From contig NZ_JACBGE010000006.1 in NCBI RefSeq assembly GCF_021401345.1, positions 124,001 through 188,000 on the forward strand: 64,000 nt of DNA. The letters are read 5' to 3'. This stretch comes from Hydrogenophaga sp. NFH-34. Its GTDB lineage: Bacteria; Pseudomonadota; Gammaproteobacteria; Burkholderiales; Burkholderiaceae_C. The notes under the pieces were generated by a model. It saw only the letters and a program-made list of their open reading frames with translations, was not told the origin of the DNA and made no database searches. Each line of letters opens with the position of its first letter. The stretch's first letter is position 1. The position numbers were made by a program, and so were the translations under genes. Below, piece after piece: positions 36,708 through 47,580 of the stretch.

Positions 36708-37520
36708 ATGAACACCGATCTGCTGGCCCACAGCGAAGCGATATGGCAGGCCGTCGCGCCCCTGCTTCCGGGCTTCACGGTGGAAGTGCTGCCCAGCATC
36801 GACTCCACCAACACCGAACTCATGCGCCGGGCCCGCGCGGGTGCGCTCGACCCGGTGCTGCTGGTGGCCGAAACACAGACGGCCGGCCGCGGTCGCGTGG
36901 GCCGCAGCTGGCACAGCCGGCCCGGCCAGTCGCTGACCTTTTCACTGGCCCTGCCGCTGACGCCCCGGGAATGGTCGGGGCTGTCACTGGCCGTGGGCGT
37001 GAGCCTGGCCGAGAGCCTGCATACCGATGTGCGGCTGAAATGGCCCAACGATCTCTGGCTCGACGGCCGCAAGCTCGGCGGCATCCTGGTCGAGACCGCC
37101 AGCCTCGGCCATGGCGGCGGGGCCAGCATGCCACGCGGTGTCGTGATCGGGGCCGGCATCAACCTGGCCCGCCCCGACACCCAGGTGGTGTCGGCCATGG
37201 CCGCGGCCACGCCCGGCGCCCCGGCCGCGATGCCGCCAGCCGGTCTGGCCGAAGTCTGGATGGGGGTCACCGCCGGCGAGGCCCTGGCGCGCGTGGCCCC
37301 GGCCCTGGTGCGCGACGTGCTGCGCTTCGCCGAAGAGGGGTTCGGCGCCTTCGCACCGGGCTTTGCCCGCCGCGACGCGCTGGCCGGGCGGCCGGTGCGC
37401 CTGTCCGACGGCACCGAGGGCACGGCCCGCGGCGTGGACGAGCAAGGCGCCCTGCTGATTCAGACCGCCGCTGGCATGCGGGCCATCACCAGCGCAGAAG
37501 TGAGTGTGCGCCCATGCTGA
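36708..37520 (+). CDS. birA: Biotin-[acetyl-CoA-carboxylase] ligase, no HTH domain
   Basis: A 270-aa biotin protein ligase. The catalytic motif is AETQTAGRGRVGRSWHS (GRGRxGR), with LKWPNDLWLDGRKLGGILVET and GAGINL following. There is no N-terminal HTH, so it should biotinylate carboxyl carriers without repressing bio genes. Its end overlaps the following gene by 7 bp (start of SPOR-like gene at 37514). Confidence 0.95.
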   Translation: MNTDLLAHSEAIWQAVAPLLPGFTVEVLPSIDSTNTELMRRARAGALDPVLLVAETQTAGRGRVGRSWHSRPGQSLTFSLALPLTPREWSGLSLAVGVSLAESLHTDVRLKWPNDLWLDGRKLGGILVETASLGHGGGASMPRGVVIGAGINLARPDTQVVSAMAAATPGAPAAMPPAGLAEVWMGVTAGEALARVAPALVRDVLRFAEEGFGAFAPGFARRDALAGRPVRLSDGTEGTARGVDEQGALLIQTAAGMRAITSAEVSVRPC

Positions 37521-38209
37521 GAATGACCGCCCTCGTGCTGCTGCTGGCCAATGCGCTCTATTTCGCCTGGACCCAGGGCTGGCTCGGCCCCCTGGGGCTC
37601 GCGCCGGTGGTGCAGAGCGAGCCCGAGCGGCTGCAGCAGCAGGTCCGGCCCGAAGCGGTGGAGCTGCTCAATGGTCCACCGCCCAACCCACCGGCGACGG
37701 CGGCCACCACCGACGCCGCCATGGCATCGCCGGACCCCGGTGCGCTGCCGCCCGAGCCCACGGTGTGCATGCGCGCCCAGGGGTTCACCCCCGAACAAGC
37801 CGGCACGCTGCGCGAAGCGCTGGAGCACAACGCCACGCTCACCGGCGCCTGGGATCTGGCCGAGGTTCGCGCCGGCGGTCGCTGGATCGTCTACATGGGC
37901 CGGCTCAACGACGACCAGATGCAACGCAAGAAGGCCGAGCTGCGCGAGCTCAAGGTGGACTTCCGCGAAGTGTCCACCGCCGGCCTCGCGCCGGGGCTGG
38001 CACTGGGCACCTACAGCGCCGAAGCCTCGGCCGAACAAGGCCTGGCGGATGTCCAGCGCAAGGGCGTGCGCACCGCCCGCGTCGCGCAGGAACGCCCCGA
38101 AAGCGCCCAGTTCGTGCTGCGACTGCCCCAGAGCACGGCCGAACAGCGCGCGGCCATCGCCGCCCTGGGGTCCGCGATGGCCGGCAAACTGCTGCAATCC
38201 TGTGAGTAG
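37514..38209 (+). CDS. SPOR-domain-like membrane-anchored protein
   Basis: A 231-aa protein: one N-terminal TM segment (MTALVLLLANALYFAWTQGW), a Pro/Ala-rich linker, and a C-terminal SPOR-like repeat domain (GRWIVYMGRLNDDQMQRKKAELRELKVDFREV and SAEQGLADVQRKGVRTARVAQ in part). SPOR domains bind denuded peptidoglycan at division sites. It overlaps birA by 7 bp, an arrangement common in Burkholderiales. Exact role unknown. Confidence 0.85.
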   Translation: MLRMTALVLLLANALYFAWTQGWLGPLGLAPVVQSEPERLQQQVRPEAVELLNGPPPNPPATAATTDAAMASPDPGALPPEPTVCMRAQGFTPEQAGTLREALEHNATLTGAWDLAEVRAGGRWIVYMGRLNDDQMQRKKAELRELKVDFREVSTAGLAPGLALGTYSAEASAEQGLADVQRKGVRTARVAQERPESAQFVLRLPQSTAEQRAAIAALGSAMAGKLLQSCE

Positions 38210-38214
38210 GGGGA

Positions 38215-38516
38215 ACACCCCCCTGCGCCGCTGACGCGGCTTCCCCCCTCTGTGGCGCGGCTGCGCCGCTTCGAGGGGGGACGGCGTCTGGGGCCGGCGA
38301 AGCCGGACCCTCGACGCCCGGCGCAGGGGACACAGCGCGCCGGAGCATCTGGGTTTGCGGCGGGCCGCTCAGCCCGGAAATGGTCGACGCGAAATGCCTT
38401 CAAGCGCCGCAGGCACCGTGGAACCGGCTTAGCCGGGCCACAGGTGCCGTCCCCCCTCGAAGCGGCGCAGCCGCGCCACAGAGGGGGGAAGCCGCGTCAG
38501 CGGCGCAGGGGGGTGT
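38215..38516. repeat. Paired inverted-repeat element between convergent genes (copy B)
   Basis: The 310-bp gap between the SPOR-like gene and gap holds no gene. Two arms of 71 bp (38215-38285 and 38446-38516) are perfect inverted copies of each other. The core has GGGCCGGCGAAGCCGGAC and CCGGCTTAGCCGG hairpins and, reversed, the GGCATTTCG block of copy A. It looks like a mobile or once-mobile MITE-like unit now serving as a terminator. Confidence 0.88.
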
Positions 38517-38519
38517 GCC

Positions 38520-39560
<1,041 letters not shown>

Positions 39561-41630
39561 TTACTTCGCCAGCACGGTCCGCACCGTGTCGGCCACGTTC
39601 TCGGGGGTGAAGCCGAAATGCTTGAACAGCACCGGCGCGGGGGCCGATTCGCCGTAGGTGTCGATGCCGACCACGGCCGACACACCGTACTTCCACCAGC
39701 CATCGGTCGAACCCATTTCGACGGCGACCCGCGGCAGACCCTTGGGCAGCACGGCAGCCTTGTACTCGGCGCTCTGGCGATCGAATACGCTGGTGCTGGG
39801 CACCGAGACCACACGCACGGCGATCTTGTGTTCCTTGGCCAGGGCTTCCTGGGCCTTGAGGGCCAGTTGCACTTCGGAGCCGGTGGCGATGATGACCGCC
39901 TGGGCCTTCTTCTTCAGGCCGACGTCGGCCGGCTCGGACAGCACGTAGGCGCCCTTGCTGATGTCGGCCAGGTCGGCCTTGGGCGCGTACGGCAGGTTCT
40001 GGCGCGACAGGCACAGGGCGCTGGGGCGGTTGGCGGTCTGCAGGGCCACGGCCCAGGCCACGGCGGTTTCGGCCGTGTCGGCCGGGCGCCAGACGTCCAG
40101 GCCCGGGATCAGGCGCAGGCTGGCCACGTGCTCGATCGACTGGTGCGTGGGGCCGTCTTCGCCCAGGCCGATGGAGTCGTGCGTGAACACGTGGATCACG
40201 CGCTGCTTCATCAGCGCGGCCATGCGGATGGCGTTGCGGCTGTAGTCGCTGAAGGTCAGGAAGGTGCCGCCGTAGGGGATGAAACCGCCGTGCAGGGCGA
40301 CGCCGTTCATGATCGCGGCCATGCCGAATTCGCGCACGCCGTAGTTGATGTGGCGGCCACCCACCCCAGCGTCGTTCTTCACGACATTGCCGGCCAGGTC
40401 AAAGCGCAGGTTGGGCGTGGACTTGGTGTTGGTCAGGTTGGAGCCGGTCAGATCGGCCGAGCCGCCCAGCAGTTCGGGCAGGGCTGCGGTGAAGTGCTCC
40501 AGCGCGATCTGGCTGGCCTTGCGGCTGGCCACGGTCTCGGCCTTGGTGTGGGCTTCGACGGCGGCGTTGACGGCGACCTGGTTGAACGACTTGGGCAGCT
40601 CGCCCTTCATGCGGCGGGTGAATTCCTTGGCCAGCTCGGGGAAGGCGGCCTTGTAGGCGGCGAACTGGGCGCTCCACGCGGCTTCAGCAGCCTTGCCGGC
40701 GTCCTTGGCGTCCCAGGCGGCGTACACGTCCTTAGGGATCACGAACGGGGCGTGGTGCCAGCCCAGCGCTTCGCGGGTGAGCTTGATTTCTTCGGCGCCC
40801 AGCGGCTCGCCGTGGGCCTTGGCGGTGTTGGCGCGGTTCGGGCTGCCCTGGCCGATGTGGGTCTTGCAGCAAATCAGCGTGGGCTTGTCGGCGCTGTTCT
40901 TGGCGGCGGCGATGGCGGCGTCCACGGCGTCGGCGTCGTGGCCGTCGACGGCACGGATCACGTTCCAGCCGCAGGCTTCAAAGCGCTTGGGCGTGTCGTC
41001 GATGAACCAGGGCGCGACCTGGCCGTCGATGGAGATGCCGTTGTCGTCGTACAGCGCGATCAGCTTGTTGAGCTTCCAGGCCCCGGCCAGGGCCACGGCC
41101 TCGTGGCTGATGCCTTCCATCAGACAGCCGTCGCCCATGAAGACATAGGTGTGGTGGTCGACGATGGCATGGCCTTCGCGGTTGAACTCGGACGCCAGCA
41201 GCTTCTCGGCCAGCGCCATGCCCACCGCGTTGGTGATGCCCTGGCCCAGCGGGCCGGTAGTCGTCTCGACGCCGGGGGTGTGGCCGACTTCGGGGTGGCC
41301 CGCGGTCTTGCTGCCAAGCTGGCGGAAGTTCTTGAGTTCGCCGATCGGCAGCTTGTAGCCCGTCAGGTGCAGCAGCGCGTAGATCAGCATGGAGCCGTGG
41401 CCGTTGGACAGCACGAAGCGGTCGCGGTTGGCCCAGGCCGGGTTGGTGGGGTTGTGGCGCAGGTGGCGGCCCCACAGCGCGACGGCCATGTCGGCCATGC
41501 CCATGGGCGCGCCGGGGTGGCCGGAATTGGCGGCCTGCACCGCGTCCATGGCCAGCGCGCGGATGGCGTTGGCTTGAACCAGGGGTGTGACGGCGGGGGC
41601 CGTGGTGGGGGAAACGGTGGCGTCGGACAT
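39561..41630 (-). CDS. tkt: Transketolase
   Basis: A 689-aa ThDP enzyme of the pentose phosphate pathway. Motifs: [14 protein letters not shown] at the N terminus, ThDP site [31 protein letters not shown] in the pyrimidine domain, and [11 protein letters not shown] in the C-terminal domain. Start at MSDATVSP, with GGAGGGGAGG-like purines upstream. Paired with gap; no RuBisCO genes are in the window, so this looks like central metabolism, not a Calvin operon. Confidence 0.98.
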   Translation of the reverse strand: MSDATVSPTTAPAVTPLVQANAIRALAMDAVQAANSGHPGAPMGMADMAVALWGRHLRHNPTNPAWANRDRFVLSNGHGSMLIYALLHLTGYKLPIGELKNFRQLGSKTAGHPEVGHTPGVETTTGPLGQGITNAVGMALAEKLLASEFNREGHAIVDHHTYVFMGDGCLMEGISHEAVALAGAWKLNKLIALYDDNGISIDGQVAPWFIDDTPKRFEACGWNVIRAVDGHDADAVDAAIAAAKNSADKPTLICCKTHIGQGSPNRANTAKAHGEPLGAEEIKLTREALGWHHAPFVIPKDVYAAWDAKDAGKAAEAAWSAQFAAYKAAFPELAKEFTRRMKGELPKSFNQVAVNAAVEAHTKAETVASRKASQIALEHFTAALPELLGGSADLTGSNLTNTKSTPNLRFDLAGNVVKNDAGVGGRHINYGVREFGMAAIMNGVALHGGFIPYGGTFLTFSDYSRNAIRMAALMKQRVIHVFTHDSIGLGEDGPTHQSIEHVASLRLIPGLDVWRPADTAETAVAWAVALQTANRPSALCLSRQNLPYAPKADLADISKGAYVLSEPADVGLKKKAQAVIIATGSEVQLALKAQEALAKEHKIAVRVVSVPSTSVFDRQSAEYKAAVLPKGLPRVAVEMGSTDGWWKYGVSAVVGIDTYGESAPAPVLFKHFGFTPENVADTVRTVLAK

Positions 41631-41826
41631 GGCAGCGGAGGGGAGGACAAAAGAAAGCACCCGCCGGGCCGGCGATGGCGCCAAACCCGCGATTTTATCG
41701 GCCCGCCCGCCGCCATCCACCGGCGCGGGCTTCGACACCCCGGTCGGCACGGCCGCCGGGCCGCGCGCCCGCTGCTGAATAATCGCCCTTTCCCATCCTG
41801 ACCGCAGGCCACCCGGCCCGTCTGCC

Positions 41827-42600
41827 ATGAGCGTTTCGCTGCCCGCCGAGCCCCACCCAGCCCCCCCGCCAGGCGCCGCCATCGTGCTGGCTGCCGGCCG
41901 GGGCGAACGCATGCGACCGCTGACCGACCACACCCCCAAGCCCCTGCTGACGGTGCGCGGGCAACCGCTGATGCAGTGGCCCATGGAAGCGCTGTGGCGC
42001 GGCGGCTTCCAGCACCTGGTGGTCAACACCGCCTGGCTGGGCCCGCAGATCGCCACGCACTTCGCCGACTGGCCGGCCGGGCACCCTGGCGGTTCGCTGC
42101 GCTTCTCGCACGAGGGCGACGACTTCGGCCGTGCCTTGGAAACCGCCGGCGGCATCGCGCGCGCGCTGCCCCTGCTGGACACCATGTTCTGGGTGCTCGC
42201 CGGCGACGTGTACGCGCCCGACTTCGTGTTCAGCGCCGACGCCCTCGCCCGCTTCGCCGCCAGCGACGCCCTGGCCCACCTGTGGCTGGTGCCCAACCCG
42301 GCGCACAACCCGCTGGGCGACTTCGGCCTCGCACCCGACGGCCGGGCCCTGAACCTGCCGAAAGACGCCGCCGACGCCGCCCCCCGCTACACCTACAGCA
42401 CCATCGGCCTGTACCGGCGCGCGCTGTTCGAAGCGCCCTGGTGCGACATCCCCCCCGGCAACCCGGAAGGTGTTGCCGCGCCGCTGGCACCGCTGCTGCG
42501 CCGCGCGATGGACGCCGGCCGCGTGAGCGCCGAGCTTTTCACCGGCGACTGGACCGATGTGGGCACGCCCGAGCGGCTGGCAGCGCTGAACGCCGGCTGA
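41827..42600 (+). CDS. murU: Sugar-phosphate nucleotidyltransferase (MurU-like)
   Basis: A 257-aa nucleotidyltransferase with the signature [28 protein letters not shown] and a second metal Asp in [11 protein letters not shown]. Size and the C-terminal [16 protein letters not shown] match MurU, the MurNAc-1-phosphate uridylyltransferase of peptidoglycan recycling. The usual partner kinase AmgK is not adjacent, so an alternative sugar nucleotidyltransferase role remains possible. Confidence 0.82.
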   Translation: MSVSLPAEPHPAPPPGAAIVLAAGRGERMRPLTDHTPKPLLTVRGQPLMQWPMEALWRGGFQHLVVNTAWLGPQIATHFADWPAGHPGGSLRFSHEGDDFGRALETAGGIARALPLLDTMFWVLAGDVYAPDFVFSADALARFAASDALAHLWLVPNPAHNPLGDFGLAPDGRALNLPKDAADAAPRYTYSTIGLYRRALFEAPWCDIPPGNPEGVAAPLAPLLRRAMDAGRVSAELFTGDWTDVGTPERLAALNAG

Positions 42601-42666
42601 CCGGGCGCCGTGGCCTCACAAGGCCAGGGCACTGCGCAAGCCGCGCAAAAGCCGCACAATGCCTCC

Positions 42667-44061
42667 ATGGACGCCCAGACCTCCCACGCTCTCTACGCCG
42701 AACGCCGCGCCCGCGTGGCCGCCCAGTTGGGCCCCGGCGGCATCGCCCTCGTGCCCACCGCACCGGAACGCCCGCGCAACCGCGACAGCGACTTTCCGTT
42801 CCGCTTCGACAGCTACTTCTACTACCTCACCGGCTTCACCGAGCCCAACGCCTGGCTGGTGATCACCGCCGAAGGCCACACCACGCTGTTCTGCCAGCCC
42901 AAGGACCCGGCGCGCGAGATCTGGGACGGCATCCGCCTCGGCCCGCAGGCCGCGCCCGACGCGCTGGGTGTGGACGCCGCCTTCGCCATCGACGAACTGG
43001 ATGCGCGCATGCCGCGCCTGCTGGAAAACCGCAGCACCGTGTGGTTCCCGTTCGCCATCCACAGCGGGCTGGAAAGCCGCGTCGGCGGCTGGCTCTCGGG
43101 CGTGCGGGCCCGCGTGCGCTTCGGTGCGCTGTGCCCCGAAAACCAGCGCGACCTGTGCGGCGTGCTCGACGAGATGCGCCTGGTCAAGGACGCGCACGAA
43201 ATCGGCGTGATGAAACGCGCCGCCCAGATCAGCGCCCGCGCCCACATCCGCGCCATGCAGCGCAGCGCGCGCATGATCCGCGCCGGTGAAGACGTGCGCG
43301 AGTACCACCTCGACGCCGAACTGCTGCACGAATTCCGCCAGCACGGCTCGCAGTTTCCGGCCTACGGCTCCATCGTCGCGGCCGGCGCCAACGCCTGCGT
43401 GCTGCACTACCGTGCCGACGCCGCCCCGGTGCGCGACGGCGAGCTGGTGCTGATCGACGCCGGCTGCGAACTCGACGGCTACGCCAGCGACATCACCCGC
43501 ACCTTCCCGGCGGGTGGCCGCTTCACCGGCCCGCAGCGCGCGCTGTACGACCTGGTGCTGGCCAGCCAGGAGGCGGCCGTGGCCGCCACGAAACCCGGCA
43601 ACCGCTTCAACGACCCGCACGAGGCCACCGTCAAGGTGCTGGCGCAGGGCCTGCTCGACCTGGGCCTGCTCGACCGCCGCCGGCTCGGCAGTGCCGAGGA
43701 CGTGATCGCGCAGCGCGCCTACTTCCGCTTCTACATGCACCGCACCGGCCACTGGCTGGGGCTGGACGTGCACGACTGCGGCAGCTACGTGGAACCGACG
43801 GAACTCGGCCAAGGCAGCGAGCGCCAGGACCCGCTCAGCGGCGAAACCATCAAGGACCGGCCCAGCCGCATCCTGCGCCCGGGCATGGTCACCACCATCG
43901 AGCCCGGCCTCTACGTGCAGGCTGCGCCCGATGTGCCCGAGGCGTTCTGGAACATCGGCATCCGCATCGAGGACGACGCGGTGGTCACCGCCACCGGCTG
44001 CGAACTCATCACGCGCGACGTGCCGGTGGACGGCGACGAGATCGAAGCCCTGATGCGGTGA
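42667..44061 (+). CDS. pepP: Xaa-Pro aminopeptidase (M24B)
   Basis: A 464-aa metallopeptidase that removes N-terminal residues preceding proline. N-terminal creatinase-like domain, then the pita-bread fold with metal ligands in LIDAGCELDGYASDITRTFP (two Asp), HRTGHWLGLDVHD (His), TTIEPGLYV (Glu) and IRIEDDAVV (Glu). Start chosen at MDAQTSHALYAERR, where homologues begin. It lies 66 bp after the nucleotidyltransferase. Confidence 0.95.
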   Translation: MDAQTSHALYAERRARVAAQLGPGGIALVPTAPERPRNRDSDFPFRFDSYFYYLTGFTEPNAWLVITAEGHTTLFCQPKDPAREIWDGIRLGPQAAPDALGVDAAFAIDELDARMPRLLENRSTVWFPFAIHSGLESRVGGWLSGVRARVRFGALCPENQRDLCGVLDEMRLVKDAHEIGVMKRAAQISARAHIRAMQRSARMIRAGEDVREYHLDAELLHEFRQHGSQFPAYGSIVAAGANACVLHYRADAAPVRDGELVLIDAGCELDGYASDITRTFPAGGRFTGPQRALYDLVLASQEAAVAATKPGNRFNDPHEATVKVLAQGLLDLGLLDRRRLGSAEDVIAQRAYFRFYMHRTGHWLGLDVHDCGSYVEPTELGQGSERQDPLSGETIKDRPSRILRPGMVTTIEPGLYVQAAPDVPEAFWNIGIRIEDDAVVTATGCELITRDVPVDGDEIEALMR

Positions 44062-44140
44062 CCCCCTGCGCCGCGGAGGCGCTTCCAGAGGCCACGCACC
44101 AACGACCCGGCCAAGCCGGTTCCACGGGCGCCGCAGGCCG
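44062..44140. repeat. Degenerate copy of the hairpin repeat
   Basis: CCCTGCGCCGCGGAGGCGCTTCC, then ACCCGGCCAAGCCGGTTCCACGG in part, echo the arm and core of the 31.8/38.2-kb elements with many changes. It lies between pepP and the PfkB-family gene. Confidence 0.55.
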
Positions 44141-44174
44141 GGGGCCAGACCCGCTGTTGGCCGACAATCCCGCC

Positions 44175-45137
44175 ATGAGCACCGCCATTGCCCTTCCCTT
44201 GTCCGTCCTCTGCCTGACCATGAATCCGTCGGTGGATCTCGCCACGGAAACCGACCAGGTCGTCCCCACCCACAAGCTGCGCTGCGGCGACACGCTGCAC
44301 GATGCGGGTGGCGGCGGTGTCAACGTGGCGCGCGTGCTCACGCAGTTGGGCGGCCACTGCCTCTCGGTCTGCCCGGCGGGCGGGCCATCGGGCGACTGGC
44401 TCCGGCACCGCATGGATGCCGAAGGCCTGGACACCGCCTTCCTGCCCATCGCGCAGGAGACCCGCGTGAGCTTCACCGTGCACGAACACAGCACGGGCGC
44501 CGAATTCCGCTTCGTGATGCCGGGCCCGCACCTGAGCGAGGCCGAATGGCAGCACTGCCTGCAATACCTGGAAGCGCTGCAGCCTTTCCCCGACATCCTC
44601 GTGGCCAGCGGCAGCCTGCCGCCCGGCGCGCCCACCGATTTCTACGCCCGGCTGGCGGCGCTGACGCGCCAGCGCGGCGGCCGCTTCGTGCTCGACACCT
44701 CGGGCCCGGCGCTGGCGGCCGCACTGGCCGAAGGTGTCTGGCTGTTCAAGCCCAACCTGCGTGAACTGAGCGCGCTGGTCGACCGCCCGCTGGACAACGC
44801 CGCGCAGTGGCAGGCCGCCGCGCAGGACCTGGTGCGCCAGGGCCGGGCCGAGGTGGTGGCGCTGACGCTGGGCCATCTGGGCGCGGTGCTGGCCACGCGC
44901 GAAGGTGTGTGGAGCACGCCGGCGCTGGACATTCCCGTGGCCAGCGCTGTGGGGGCGGGCGACAGCTTCGTCGGCGGCCTGGTCTGGGGCCTGCAGCGCG
45001 GCCTGCCGCTGCAGGAAGCCTTCACCTGGGGCATCGCCGCCGGCTCGGCCGCGCTGCTCACCGCCGGCACCGGCCTGAGCAAGGCCGAAGACGCGCAGCG
45101 CCTGCAGCCGCAGGTGGTGATCACCCAGGAGGCTTGA
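44175..45137 (+). CDS. PfkB-family 1-phosphofructokinase-type hexose kinase
   Basis: A 320-aa ribokinase-fold kinase like FruK, LacC or PfkB: LTMNPSVDLATETD at the N terminus, GGGGVNVARVLTQLGG for substrate binding, KPNLREL, and the ATP/anion-hole motif SAVGAGDSFVGGLVWGL with catalytic Asp. It phosphorylates a sugar phosphate, probably fructose 6- or 1-phosphate. The window has no PTS partner, so the substrate is uncertain. Confidence 0.9.
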   Translation: MSTAIALPLSVLCLTMNPSVDLATETDQVVPTHKLRCGDTLHDAGGGGVNVARVLTQLGGHCLSVCPAGGPSGDWLRHRMDAEGLDTAFLPIAQETRVSFTVHEHSTGAEFRFVMPGPHLSEAEWQHCLQYLEALQPFPDILVASGSLPPGAPTDFYARLAALTRQRGGRFVLDTSGPALAAALAEGVWLFKPNLRELSALVDRPLDNAAQWQAAAQDLVRQGRAEVVALTLGHLGAVLATREGVWSTPALDIPVASAVGAGDSFVGGLVWGLQRGLPLQEAFTWGIAAGSAALLTAGTGLSKAEDAQRLQPQVVITQEA

Positions 45138-45266
45138 ACGTGAGCGGCTGGCTCGGCCGCTGGGCGGGCCCTGACGGGGCTTTCGCGGCCAGAAACGCGC
45201 AAAGGGCAGCCAGCCATGGGCCCGCAATGCGCGTGCCCGATGCCTCGGGGGCCGCACCGCCGCCGA

Positions 45267-47393
45267 TCAGAACGACACCGTGGCCGACAGCTTGAAGGTA
45301 CGCGGTGCACCGGCCATGACGAAGCCGTCGCCGAAGGTGCCGATCCAGTACTTCTTGTCGGCCACGTTTTCCACGCTGGCGTTGAAGCGCACGGGCGTGG
45401 CGCCGATCTGGGTCGCGTAGCTGGCGTTCAGGTCGAGCCGGTTCCACGAGGGCATGCGCAGCTTGTTGCCCGAGTCGGCCCACTGCGTGCCGGTGTGGAT
45501 CACGCGGCCGCCCACCTTCAGGCCCTGCACGGGTGTCTGCCAGTCCAGCCCCAGGCGCACACGCCATTCGGGCGTGCCGAAGGTGTCCTTGCCGGTGTTG
45601 CGCTGCTCGGAACGGATGTGGGTGATCCCGCCCAGCAGCGACAGGTCTTTCGTCAGCTGGCCATACAGGCTCCACTCCACGCCGCGCAGGCGCTGCTCAC
45701 CGTCGTCGACGAGCTGATTGGCGCTGTTGCTGATGAAAGACGGGCGCTGGATCTGGAAGGCGCTGAGGGTGTGCGTCAGCGCGCCGCTTTGCAGCTTGGT
45801 GCCGAACTCGACCTGTTGGGTCTGCTTGGGCGGCAGGGCCTCGCCGGCGTTGGCATAACCCACGCCCACGACCTGACCCGGCTCCAGCCCTTCGGTGTAG
45901 TTGCCGAACAGCGAGACCTGTTCGCCCCAGGGCCGCACGACGGCGGCCACCATGGGCGAGAAGCGCGCTTCGCTGTAACCGGACAGCGGCATCTCCACCG
46001 TCTGGTGGCGGCCGCCCACCGTGAGCAGCACGGTGTCGTCGGCAAAACCCAGGGTGTCGGCCACCGCGAGCGAGCGGTACTCGTTCTGGGTGGTGTAACC
46101 CTTCCAGGTCGGCGCTGCCGGGAAGACCGGCACCACCGGGTCGTACAGGTTGGTGGTGTAGCAGTAGTTGCAGGCCGTGTTGACCGTGCCTTCCTTGTGC
46201 TTGAGGACGTTGGCCGAGAGCTGCAGGCGGTGCTTGACGCCGCCGGTGTCGAACGTGCCGATCACCCCGGCTTCGGCCGTGCGGCGCTCGGATTTCGTGT
46301 GCACGTTGTAGATCGCCCCGCGTGTGGTGCCGTCCTCACCGGTGACATAGGCGCGCGTGCCGAACAGCAGGCCCTGGCCTTCGGCCTCGGAGCCCCCGAC
46401 CGCGAAATAGCCCTGCCAGTCCCGGGAGAAGTCGACCTCGGCGCGCGCCAGCACGCCGCTGTTGTCGTACTCACCGTGCGTGCCGCGGAACATGTTGGTG
46501 TCGCCCGAAGGCGGCGACAGCAGCCGGCCCACGCCAGGGATCGACGCATTGCCCAGGAAGTTGAACATGCCCGGGCTGCCGTTGTCGATCTTGTTGACGC
46601 TGCTGTAGAGATCGAGCGAGAAGCGGGCGCTGTCGCCCAGGTAATCGAGCGCCAGCGCGCCGACCCGGCGGCTCTGCTCTTCGCCCTTGGCGCCCATGTC
46701 GCCGGAGCCGTACACCCCGTTGAAGCGCAGGCCCAGCCGCTGCTGATCGCCGAAACGGCGGCCCACGTCGACATGGCCCTGAAAGTACGACTCGGAGCCG
46801 TAGGTCAGCGTCAGGTCGGTCACGGGCTGCGCCAGCGCGCGCTTGGTCACCATGTTGACGGTGCCCGCCACGCTGGACAGCGGCGGCATGCCCGAAAGCA
46901 GCACGTTCGGGCCCCGCAGCACCTCGATGCGTTCGAACATCTCCACCGGCACCGAATTGGCCGGGGCGATGCCGTACAGACCGTTGGTGGCGATGTCCAT
47001 CGCGCCCATGTCCAGGCCGCGCAGGTTGAAGTTCTGCAGCAGGTGGTTCTTGTTGGTGGTGAAGACGACGGCGGAGTCGTTCTCCAGCACGTCCTGCAGC
47101 GTCAGCGCGGACCAGTCCTCGGCCAGCTCGCGCGTGTAGGCGTTGACGTGCACGGGCGCTTCCATGATGGACGTGGCGCCCAGGATGCCCAGGCGCGCAC
47201 CCGAAGCGGCCTTGTTGCCCGGCGCCCGGGCGGGCAGGTCTTCGCGTTCGTACTTGCTGCGCACGACCACCGGCGCCAGCACGGTGTCTTCGGCGCTGCT
47301 GGCCGGGGTCTGTGCCATCGCGGCGGTGCTGCCCGCCAGCAATGCCAGGACAAAAGGATTGGGCCGCATCCGGCGGCCAGACGACGTTTTCAT
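45267..47393 (-). CDS. TonB-dependent siderophore receptor
   Basis: A 708-aa outer-membrane receptor. Signal peptide NPFVLALLAGSTAAMAQ, plug domain (LQDVLENDSAVVF, FNLRGLDMG, RIEVLRGPNVLLSGMPP, GGTVNMVTKRA-like SVAGTVNMVTKRA), then a 22-strand barrel ending in the aromatic Phe of LSATVSF. Start at MKTSSGRR. An upstream dyad around 47480 resembles a Fur site. It is likely co-regulated by the adjacent PchR-like gene. Ligand unknown. Confidence 0.95.
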   Translation of the reverse strand: MKTSSGRRMRPNPFVLALLAGSTAAMAQTPASSAEDTVLAPVVVRSKYEREDLPARAPGNKAASGARLGILGATSIMEAPVHVNAYTRELAEDWSALTLQDVLENDSAVVFTTNKNHLLQNFNLRGLDMGAMDIATNGLYGIAPANSVPVEMFERIEVLRGPNVLLSGMPPLSSVAGTVNMVTKRALAQPVTDLTLTYGSESYFQGHVDVGRRFGDQQRLGLRFNGVYGSGDMGAKGEEQSRRVGALALDYLGDSARFSLDLYSSVNKIDNGSPGMFNFLGNASIPGVGRLLSPPSGDTNMFRGTHGEYDNSGVLARAEVDFSRDWQGYFAVGGSEAEGQGLLFGTRAYVTGEDGTTRGAIYNVHTKSERRTAEAGVIGTFDTGGVKHRLQLSANVLKHKEGTVNTACNYCYTTNLYDPVVPVFPAAPTWKGYTTQNEYRSLAVADTLGFADDTVLLTVGGRHQTVEMPLSGYSEARFSPMVAAVVRPWGEQVSLFGNYTEGLEPGQVVGVGYANAGEALPPKQTQQVEFGTKLQSGALTHTLSAFQIQRPSFISNSANQLVDDGEQRLRGVEWSLYGQLTKDLSLLGGITHIRSEQRNTGKDTFGTPEWRVRLGLDWQTPVQGLKVGGRVIHTGTQWADSGNKLRMPSWNRLDLNASYATQIGATPVRFNASVENVADKKYWIGTFGDGFVMAGAPRTFKLSATVSF

Positions 47394-47479
47394 GGACAGG
47401 GGTTCCTGGTTGGGAGATCGGAAAAGGGCCCGGCGACCCCTCCCTCCGGGGACCTGGTCACCAGCCCATTCGATACGAT

Positions 47480-47492
47480 TGATTCGCAATCA
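47480..47492. promoter_or_regulatory. Possible Fur site before the TonB receptor
   Basis: TGATTCGCAATCA, a 13-bp dyad extended by flanking AT bases. It resembles the AATGATTCGCATT type of Fur box seen in pseudomonads but scores poorly against the 19-bp consensus. About 87 bp upstream of the receptor start. Confidence 0.4.
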
Positions 47493-47580
47493 TTGACAAA
47501 CCGATGATGGCATGCGCGCCCACGCCGGACGTTTGCGCCGCCCACAAAGATGTTTGCGCCGCACCGCCCCGAGCGCCGCT

